A stretch of DNA of 8,254 nucleotides from contig DASTRU010000227.1 in NCBI GenBank assembly GCA_035761045.1, positions 1-8,254 of the forward strand. Direction: 5' to 3'. The notes beneath the pieces are model-generated. The model was not told where the DNA came from, searched no databases, and worked only from the letters and a program-made list of their open reading frames with translations. The translations under genes were made by a program, and so were the position numbers. This document shows positions 1-5,013 of this stretch, piece by piece. Position 1 is the first letter of the stretch, and each line of letters begins with the position of its first letter. The DNA comes from DASTRU01 sp035761045 (GTDB taxonomy: Bacteria > Pseudomonadota > Gammaproteobacteria > Burkholderiales > Burkholderiaceae_E).

Positions 1-194
1 GTGCTGGTCCCGCACCGACCGACAATGAGGCGAATTCATTTGCTCGCGGATCGATCGAACTAAGACCTCGAGCAAGCGCGCCGCACGAACAATCTGCTCA
101 AGCCGACGGGGACGAATTGGCGCGGCCGTCCTCATTTGAAACCGCACGACCGCTTACACCGGGCATCAGCAATCGGGATGCCCGAACGAATTAG
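1..194 (+). CDS. C-terminal end of a paralogous candidate T3SS effector (partial, 5' end outside window)
   Basis: The open frame is already running at the left edge (first whole codon at base 3) and ends at TAG 192-194, giving 63 residues. The visible part is a hydrophilic, Ala/Glu/Arg/Ser-rich tail with no predicted fold. It closes with the peptide ETARPLTPGISNRD followed by ARTN. That closing motif matches the ends of the proteins encoded at 2167-3609 and 3706-4998, so this is almost certainly the tail of a fourth family member lying mostly upstream. Codon third positions in the motif differ from the other copies while the amino acids are kept, which supports this frame as truly coding. Function is unknown; a secreted effector role is inferred only from its relatives and the nearby chaperone. 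The missing core and start cannot be judged. Confidence 0.8.
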   Translation, partial: AGPAPTDNEANSFARGSIELRPRASAPHEQSAQADGDELARPSSFETARPLTPGISNRDARTN

Positions 195-220
195 CGCATT
201 ACGCGAGTCGTAATGCTTAA
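191..220 (+). terminator. Hairpin directly after the partial effector gene, possible terminator
   Basis: GCATTACG (196-203) and CGTAATGC (209-216) are perfect reverse complements around a 5-base loop (204-208). The stem can extend to TTAG/TTAA (191-194 with 217-220) if C195 bulges and one G-T wobble is allowed. It starts at the stop codon of the upstream gene, where a terminator would sit. There is no strong T run after it (only TTAAGTCCTT), so efficient intrinsic termination is doubtful. It could instead stabilise the mRNA 3' end or bind a protein as a palindrome. Confidence 0.4.
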
Positions 221-363
221 GTCCTTCCGCATAAACCCTAAGGAACGCGCTTCGCCTCAAAAAGCACTAACTAAATCGAAAGAAAAGCCATGCGAATGTC
301 GTGAGCTATCATGCTTCGTCGACTAAGCAGGCGATGGTCGATCTTTGCTTTTAAGGATGCGCG
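195..363. other. 169-bp intergenic gap before effector copy 1
   Basis: No convincing gene lies here. The gap holds the hairpin at 196-216, an hrp-box-like sequence at 242-270, a TATCAT at 307-312 without a matching -35, and the ribosome binding site of the next gene at 353-357. A 37-codon frame at 213-326 exists but has no ribosome binding site. This is the longest gap in the array and the likeliest place for a promoter serving the copy 1 - chaperone - copy 2 unit. Confidence 0.5.
242..270 (+). promoter_or_regulatory. Weak hrp-box-like promoter candidate
   Basis: GGAACG (242-247), 16 bases, then GCACTAA (264-270). The published HrpL-dependent hrp box is GGAACC-N15/16-CCACNNA, so each half here carries one mismatch and the spacing fits. 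It lies about 94 bases before the start of effector copy 1, and the orientation is right. No equivalent was found in the 96-base gap before copy 3. HrpL is typical of Pseudomonas and Erwinia-type systems, whereas betaproteobacteria usually use HrpB-type AraC regulators and TTCG-N16-TTCG boxes, which I did not find. It may be a chance match. Confidence 0.22.
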
Positions 364-383
364 ATGCTCACGATTGCTCCTAA
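353..383 (+). promoter_or_regulatory. Ribosome binding site and conserved start box of copy 1
   Basis: The Shine-Dalgarno AAGGA (353-357) lies 6 bases before ATG 364, a normal distance. A second ATG at 357-359 overlaps the Shine-Dalgarno and opens an out-of-frame frame of eight codons ending at TAA 381-383. Because the Shine-Dalgarno overlaps it, ATG 364 is the better start, and the encoded MLTIA peptide matches the other copies. Confidence 0.6.
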
Positions 384-1683
384 CGCAGCGCTTTCTGTTC
401 GCGTGGATTTGGATGATTCACACGAGTTAGACAGCTCCTCCGCGTCGCCCCGCAATATCCGGGAGACAACAAGCGCCCACGACGTCGTTCCGTTCGAAGC
501 GACCCAGGATTCCGTGTTTGAAGTGAGTTTGTCGGACCACCCATCGCTTCCGGCGCGTCGACGCGCCGCCTTATTCGCCGCGGCACGAGTGAGCGTTGCA
601 ACGCTACTGGGGTCGGCTGCCCAGTATGCGATTTACAAAACCCCAACTTTTCAGGATCAGGAAAGCGATGTCCCGTCCACCAAGGCCATTCTCGCGGCAG
701 CGTTCGTAGGCGGGGTAGTTCGTCAGGCAACCGTGGATTACTTAGAACATTTCGGGCCGCATATCACGAACACAAGTCCCGAAAAATTTAGCCGCTTTCA
801 TGACAACGCCCCGAGTTTGAGCGGAAGAATCGCCAACTTCATTCTTTACCCGCCCAATTTTTATAACGCGGTGTGGTCGTCTTTGTCCGGGATCGCCTCG
901 GGCGCATTCGCACAGTTTTCAAACAGCCGCACCGCGACTGATTTGTTGCGTTGCTCGCTCGCCACCTCCTGGGCATTCGAAGGGGCAAGTGGCTACACGT
1001 TTGCGATGCACGACAGCTCACGCTCGGGAGCTGCGATTGTCCAGCGTCCTATCGCACAAAATCTTTTCGGCTTACCCAACGTGAGCGCCTTGGCATCGAC
1101 GGTTTCAAACGCCATCACTCGCGGAATTTGCTCCGCATCGACGTCCTTGATCACTAAGGGTTTTGCAAAAAAAAAGGGTGAACTTTCATTGAAGCTAAGA
1201 ACACCCGTTGAAGGAGTGGGGCTTATCAATGGTGCATTGCGTGGCGGCTTATATTTCTTCCAGCCGCAATCGAGCGAGGCGCTTAAGCACACGCTTGTCG
1301 AACCGGTACTTAAAGGGGCATCGCAAGCAATAACGGCATCGGCGCGGTGGACCGGGATTTCACGCGTGACGCCCGCTTTTCAGTTCAACACCAGCAGCGG
1401 CAACGCCCGCACCAATACCCTTCGCTCCGCGCCCAATATCGTCGCCACCCGCGCCAGAACCGCCGAAGAAGGCCGCATGACCGTGCCGACGGCAGTCACG
1501 AACGTCAAGCGCCAGTCCACGCGTTCCAGCTCACAACCCTACAAAAGCGAGCACCGGCAGCCTCATAATCCGGTTGCGCCCGGAACCACCGACATCATTG
1601 CCGAATCCGCACTAAACCAAAAAATTTTCAATAAACATACGAGTAATGCAACCGCGCTGACATTATCGTTACCAACCAATTGA
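364..1683 (+). CDS. Candidate T3SS effector, paralog copy 1 (unknown function, 439 aa)
   Basis: I do not recognise a named family. Residues 1-11 (MLTIAPNAALS) match the other copies and are the probable secretion signal. Residues 12-62 are variable and Ser/Asp-rich. The shared core runs from about 65 to 330, with landmarks ARRRAAL (64-70), FQDQ (96-99), FVGGVVRQ (114-121), SRFHDNA (143-149), NFILYPPN (158-165), TSWAFEGASGYT (201-212), SRSGAAI (219-225) and LVEP (311-314). Several stretches rich in Ala, Gly and Ser (about 66-92, 108-122, 156-185) could be membrane-active or tightly packed helices. The tail (336-439) is basic, Ser/Thr-rich and probably disordered; unlike the other copies it lacks the RPxTPG ending. 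It is followed 27 bases later by the chaperone gene, which suggests co-transcription. A nine-A run at 1167-1175 lies in the core. No signal peptide is seen. A secreted effector role is inferred from the chaperone context; a translocator or other T3SS substrate is possible. Confidence 0.85.
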   Translation: MLTIAPNAALSVRVDLDDSHELDSSSASPRNIRETTSAHDVVPFEATQDSVFEVSLSDHPSLPARRRAALFAAARVSVATLLGSAAQYAIYKTPTFQDQESDVPSTKAILAAAFVGGVVRQATVDYLEHFGPHITNTSPEKFSRFHDNAPSLSGRIANFILYPPNFYNAVWSSLSGIASGAFAQFSNSRTATDLLRCSLATSWAFEGASGYTFAMHDSSRSGAAIVQRPIAQNLFGLPNVSALASTVSNAITRGICSASTSLITKGFAKKKGELSLKLRTPVEGVGLINGALRGGLYFFQPQSSEALKHTLVEPVLKGASQAITASARWTGISRVTPAFQFNTSSGNARTNTLRSAPNIVATRARTAEEGRMTVPTAVTNVKRQSTRSSSQPYKSEHRQPHNPVAPGTTDIIAESALNQKIFNKHTSNATALTLSLPTN

Positions 1684-1710
1684 TGTTCACAAACTGCCAA
1701 GGGGAAATCA

Positions 1711-2157
1711 GTGCAGGACGCTGCCTATAAGGATTTGATGTTGGCGCTCGGTTCAGTCGTTCGCATTGACGACCCACAAGCGCTCGCGGAACACGGTCAA
1801 ATCGTCGTCGACGACATTCGCTTTAGCTTGTATCCAGGCCAGGACGACCGGCTGCTCGTGTATTGCGATTTTGGCCTCCCGCCCGAAGAGCGCCGTGCCG
1901 ATGCCTTAAGCGCCTTGCTTGAAACGAACCTATTCATGTTCGACGGGAGCGGACCGACCTTCGCCATCAACCCCGAATCTGGTCACGTTATTTTTGCCGA
2001 TCATTACAGCACCACTCAATTGGATGGCGAGCTGCTCGCGGCGGTTCTTGCCAAGCTTGCGAAGGACGCGACCGAGTGGCGCCGCACTTATTTTTTGGAC
2101 GACACCCCCGAGGCTGTACAACCAACGACGAATGGATCCAACCAGCTTCGTCTATGA
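1711..2157 (+). CDS. Class I type III secretion chaperone, CesT/Tir-chaperone family (148 aa)
   Basis: This is a small acidic protein with the usual layout of CesT-type chaperones. It has an N-terminal helix (YKDLMLALGSVV), a strand pair around IVVDDIRFSLYP, a strand LLVYCDFGLPP followed by the helix RADALSALLETNLFMF, a strand pair FAINPESGHVIFADHYS, and a final helix LLAAVLAKLAKDATEWRR. Length (148 aa) and charge fit the family. Such proteins act as cytoplasmic dimers that bind the unfolded N-terminal 50-100 residues of specific effectors, keep them secretion-competent and pass them to the T3SS ATPase. The start is GTG 1711, with AAGGGG at 1699-1704 six bases upstream. It sits between two effector paralogs and its stop TGA (2155-2157) is part of the ribosome binding site of copy 2, so the two are probably coupled. 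As the only chaperone seen here it may serve several paralogs; this is inference. The assignment rests on fold pattern, not a database match. Confidence 0.85.
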   Translation: MQDAAYKDLMLALGSVVRIDDPQALAEHGQIVVDDIRFSLYPGQDDRLLVYCDFGLPPEERRADALSALLETNLFMFDGSGPTFAINPESGHVIFADHYSTTQLDGELLAAVLAKLAKDATEWRRTYFLDDTPEAVQPTTNGSNQLRL

Positions 2158-2186
2158 GGATGAGCGATGCTGTCCATTGCAAATAA
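2155..2186 (+). promoter_or_regulatory. Chaperone stop / copy 2 ribosome binding site overlap
   Basis: TGA 2155-2157 ends the chaperone and TGAGGA (2155-2160) serves as Shine-Dalgarno for ATG 2167, which points to translational coupling. ATG 2154 and ATG 2160 share an out-of-frame short frame ending at TAA 2184-2186, the same layout as at the other two complete copies. Confidence 0.6.
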
Positions 2187-3609
2187 CGCGGCTCTGCAGG
2201 CTCCCCGTGCGTTGGATGAGCACGACGATTTACAACGCGCGTCGGTAAACTCACATTTACCCGTAAGCCCATCGGTCGATCGAGAATCGCTGTCCGCGAA
2301 TGTTGCCGTTTCTCGCGACTTGACGAGCACTGAACCAACGGACATTCTGAATTCAGACCGCGCAAAAATTCGCGCTCGGCGAAACGCCGCGATGTGGCTT
2401 GGTGCTCGCCTAGGGTTAGCGACGCTCGCGGGCGCGGCCGTCCAGTACTCCCTCTATCGATGTCCGAGTTTGCAGGACCAGCACGCTGGAACACCGTCCG
2501 AAAAAACGATTTTCGCGGCAGCATTCGTCGGAGGTTTTGTTCGTCAAGCAGCAGCGGATATGTTGGCGAATGTGGGGCCCCAGGTTAATTCGCAGCGCCC
2601 GGCATTTAGCCGCTTTCACGACAACGCCTCAACCGTCAAAGGAAAAATCGCGAACTTCATTCTTTACCCCCCTAATTGGTACTACGTGGGGTGGGCAAGC
2701 TTGTCTGGAATGACGGCGGGCGCAATTGCGCATGCTACGAACAGCCGTACCGCTCATGAAATCTATAAGTGTTCGCTCGCCACATCCTGGGCTTTTGAAG
2801 CAGCCGATGGCTACACAACCAGCATGTACGAAAGCGGACGTTCCGGAGCCACCATCACCGAACGCCCGCTCAATCAAACTCGTTTTGAAATACCCAGCGC
2901 GAGTGCCATGGCGTCGACCGTAGCGCACGCCATATCGCGCGGCCTATCTTCCGCGTCAACGTCTTTACTCTTAAAGCATGTTTTCAAAGGAATAAGCGAA
3001 AGCGGGCCCGCGGTGGTAGGTAAGACCTCCGTCGAAGGAACAGGCGCGTTTAGCGGATTCATACGCGGGGTCAACTACTTGTTCAGACCACAAACAGGCG
3101 AAGCGATCAAACACCTCGTGGAACCGGCATTTAAACGTGTCACCGAAGGGGCCTCGGCATTCGCAAAGTGGACAGGACTTCAACGCAGCCCACTAATTTT
3201 GCAAATGGAACATTTCGATCGTACGGACAATGCCGCGGAGCTCGCCGAGGAAGGCCGCTTGCCCAGCAGCGCTCCCACGGCAAGGACCATCACAGCGCCG
3301 CGGGAAACCAACTTACCGAGCGCATCGACGTTCATGAACGAATACGCTGGACGCTCCGTTTTAACATCGCGCGTCACGACAACCACGCCACCTGTTTCGC
3401 CCAACATAGAGCCTCAGCAAGAGGCGACGGGAACCAGTATCGATACCGGAGAAATTTTGCCCGACCCGGAACAACAAAAGGCCGAGGCAAGCACCTCGGC
3501 CGCGCAGCCCGTCAACGTGGAAATCATTAATAAATCGCGGTCATCTTCATTGGAGACTCAGCGGCCGCTAACACCGGGCATTAACAATCGCGACGCTGAA
3601 GAAAAATAA
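2167..3609 (+). CDS. Candidate T3SS effector, paralog copy 2 (unknown function, 480 aa)
   Basis: Longest visible family member. It begins MLSIANNAAL, like copies 1 and 3, then has a variable hydrophilic stretch to about residue 67. The conserved core (about 70-340) includes SLQDQ (101-105), FVGGFVRQ (120-127), SRFHDNAS (148-155), NFILYPPNWYY (163-173), TSWAFEAADGYT (206-217), SGRSGATI (223-230), TSVEG (287-291) and LVEP (317-320). It is closer to copy 1 in the core than to copy 3. The tail (about 345-480) is Pro/Ser/Thr/Glu-rich and probably disordered. It carries QEATGTSIDTG, shared with copy 3, and ends ETQRPLTPGINNRD (463-476) plus AEEK. The start 9 bases after the chaperone stop and the overlapping ribosome binding site make it the likeliest direct client of that chaperone. 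Function is unknown; no catalytic motif was identified, and a membrane-associated role is possible from the Ala/Gly/Ser-rich helices. Confidence 0.87.
   Translation: MLSIANNAALQAPRALDEHDDLQRASVNSHLPVSPSVDRESLSANVAVSRDLTSTEPTDILNSDRAKIRARRNAAMWLGARLGLATLAGAAVQYSLYRCPSLQDQHAGTPSEKTIFAAAFVGGFVRQAAADMLANVGPQVNSQRPAFSRFHDNASTVKGKIANFILYPPNWYYVGWASLSGMTAGAIAHATNSRTAHEIYKCSLATSWAFEAADGYTTSMYESGRSGATITERPLNQTRFEIPSASAMASTVAHAISRGLSSASTSLLLKHVFKGISESGPAVVGKTSVEGTGAFSGFIRGVNYLFRPQTGEAIKHLVEPAFKRVTEGASAFAKWTGLQRSPLILQMEHFDRTDNAAELAEEGRLPSSAPTARTITAPRETNLPSASTFMNEYAGRSVLTSRVTTTTPPVSPNIEPQQEATGTSIDTGEILPDPEQQKAEASTSAAQPVNVEIINKSRSSSLETQRPLTPGINNRDAEEK
3553..3594 (+). other. Conserved C-terminal motif ETxRPxTPGINNR in copy 2
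   Basis: Encodes ETQRPLTPGINNRD, four residues from the protein end. The same motif is at 138-179 and 4942-4983. Nearly every codon varies only at its third base between copies, while the preceding tail residues align poorly. This pattern indicates selection on the peptide itself. Confidence 0.8.
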
Positions 3610-3705
3610 CGCGCCATGCACGCATTGTTAAGGGAGTCGTCCACCCGACGCTAAAGGCGCACTCTATTCGAGCAATTCCTATTCGGTATTAGTTGAGGAT
3701 GCGCG
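3610..3705. other. 96-bp intergenic gap before effector copy 3
   Basis: No gene. It contains GCGCC (3611-3615) and GGCGC (3656-3660), which could pair over a long loop, and two TTCG words (3667-3670 and 3682-3685) only 11 bases apart, too close for the TTCG-N16-TTCG hrpII box. No clear -10/-35 pair is seen, so copy 3 may be expressed by read-through or from a non-standard promoter. Confidence 0.4.
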
Positions 3706-3725
3706 ATGCTAACGATTGCCGGTAA
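3694..3725 (+). promoter_or_regulatory. Ribosome binding site and conserved start box of copy 3
   Basis: TGAGGA (3694-3699) precedes ATG 3706 by 6 bases. The segment resembles the chaperone/copy 2 junction although no gene ends here, as expected if the box was duplicated along with the gene. The out-of-frame ATG 3699 again gives an eight-codon frame ending at TAA 3723-3725. Confidence 0.55.
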
Positions 3726-4998
3726 CTCAACGCTTTCCGATCGTCATCACTCTGCCGATCCAGGTAATTCAGACGACGTTTCCGAAGGCTCACGTAGCAA
3801 TCAAGAACTACCGCATGGTGACGTCGTCGCGCCTCGGGACATGACAAGCGACCAACTTAACGCACTAAACCGAGCGGAGCGTCGCGCTCGTTTACGTGCC
3901 GCGGCATTTGCGGGGGTGCGAGTTGCGTTGGCAACGGCGGCGTCCTCCGGACTTCAGTACTCGGCATATAGATCAGAAGGCTTGCAGGACCAAAACAGCC
4001 CCTCGCCCTCCCTCGGCTTAATTTTCGTTGCAGCGTCCGTAGGCGGCGTAACGCGTCAATTGTTGGCCAACTATTTCGAGAATTTCGGACCACGTATCGT
4101 TAATCCCAATCGTCAGGGGTTGAGCCGTTATCACGACGATGCTTCGACGTTGTTAAGACAAATTAAGAACGTGGTTTTTTATTTACCAAGTTGGTGCTAT
4201 GTACCGATCTCACTCGCTTCTGGCCTCGCCGCGGGCTTTGCCGCGAAACGGCTAGAAAGCCAAACCGCACCTGACGTTTACCGAGGTGCACTCATAGCCT
4301 CGTGGTTGTTTGAAGGGCTTGATGGTTTCACATCCGCCTACTACGAAAGCTCGCGTTCCGGAGCCGCCATCGTCGAGCAACCCATCCTCCATTTACCTAT
4401 TGGATGGCCTCGCTCAAGCACCGCGGCATCCACGTTTTCACACAGCTTTTGGCGTATGGCTGCCTCCGCCCTTACTTCCATGACCGTTAATAAGGCATTC
4501 GCGGGCAAAAGTTTGGGCGGGTTTTTGTCGCTTGCTAGAACAACCGTCGAAAAGGTCGGCGCACTCAACGGGTTGATACGTGGGGGTTGGTTTTTGTATA
4601 GAGGGTTTGCTAGCGAATTGACCAAGAAGTATCTCGTGGAGCCTTCGTTTAAACGCATGGCGGAAGAATTTGCCGCATGCTCGTGGCACCTAAACATTTC
4701 GCCCGTCGCCGAACAACATATTGAGAACGCTGATCCGACAGCGCCGCGAATCACCGCGGTCACTCCGCGCGCGATAGCCTTGGAAACGATTCAAGAGGCG
4801 ACCGACACTAGCATCGACATAGGACAGTTGTCCGCCGGCACCGAAACGGCTCGCCTTGCTCGACGTGAATTGCAGGCAATCGCTCGGGCCGAGCAGCTCT
4901 CTCAAATGGACGACGCTGAATTCGCGCAGCCTTTTGTATTTGAAACGCTGCGACCAATAACACCAGGCATTAATAATCGCGAGGTATTAAGGATTTAA
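3706..4998 (+). CDS. Candidate T3SS effector, paralog copy 3 (unknown function, 430 aa)
   Basis: Most divergent complete copy. It starts MLTIAGNSTLS, close to copy 1, followed by an acidic variable stretch to about residue 55. Core landmarks include RAERRARLRAAAF (56-68), GLQDQ (92-96), SVGGVTRQ (111-118), SRYHDDAS (140-147), ASWLFEGLDGFT (198-209), SSRSGAAI (215-222), TTVEK (279-283), LNGLIRGG (287-294) and LVEPSFK (310-316). Relative to copies 1 and 2 the ILYPPN segment is changed to FYLPSW. The tail is shorter, with QEATDTSIDIG (about 363-373), a charged helix-like stretch (about 380-405) and the ending ETLRPITPGINNRE (413-426) plus VLRI. It is the last gene of the array, with its stop 15 bases from the rep stop on the other strand. 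Function is not recognised; secretion is inferred from the family and the neighbouring chaperone. Confidence 0.87.
   Translation: MLTIAGNSTLSDRHHSADPGNSDDVSEGSRSNQELPHGDVVAPRDMTSDQLNALNRAERRARLRAAAFAGVRVALATAASSGLQYSAYRSEGLQDQNSPSPSLGLIFVAASVGGVTRQLLANYFENFGPRIVNPNRQGLSRYHDDASTLLRQIKNVVFYLPSWCYVPISLASGLAAGFAAKRLESQTAPDVYRGALIASWLFEGLDGFTSAYYESSRSGAAIVEQPILHLPIGWPRSSTAASTFSHSFWRMAASALTSMTVNKAFAGKSLGGFLSLARTTVEKVGALNGLIRGGWFLYRGFASELTKKYLVEPSFKRMAEEFAACSWHLNISPVAEQHIENADPTAPRITAVTPRAIALETIQEATDTSIDIGQLSAGTETARLARRELQAIARAEQLSQMDDAEFAQPFVFETLRPITPGINNREVLRI
4942..4983 (+). other. Conserved C-terminal motif ETxRPxTPGINNR in copy 3
   Basis: Encodes ETLRPITPGINNRE, four residues from the end, as in copy 2. 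Differences from the other copies are the mild changes L to I and D to E, an unconserved third residue, and otherwise silent codon changes. Confidence 0.8.
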
Positions 4999-5013
4999 GC
5001 TACTACGCGAACG

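Noticed and set aside
213..326. 37-codon open frame (ATG 213 to TAA 324-326), Lys/Ser-rich
   Set aside because: There is no Shine-Dalgarno, the ATG lies within the hairpin's right arm, and it resembles no known protein.
315..340. Possible TTCG-type hrpII or PIP box before copy 1
   Set aside because: TTCG (315-318) is followed by GTCG at 337-340 with an 18-base spacer, so both sequence and spacing deviate from TTCG-N16-TTCG and TTCGC-N15-TTCGC.
1988..2524. 178-codon frame on the minus strand over the chaperone and copy 2
   Set aside because: It overlaps two well-supported genes on the other strand and has low-complexity Arg/Pro/Ser composition typical of a shadow frame.
3667..3685. Two TTCG words before copy 3 as an hrpII box
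   Set aside because: The spacer is 11 bases instead of 16.
364..4998. Mitochondrial-carrier-like effector (as in Legionella LncP)
   Set aside because: Hydrophobic Gly-rich helices are suggestive, but the PxDxxK/R signature and the threefold repeat are absent.
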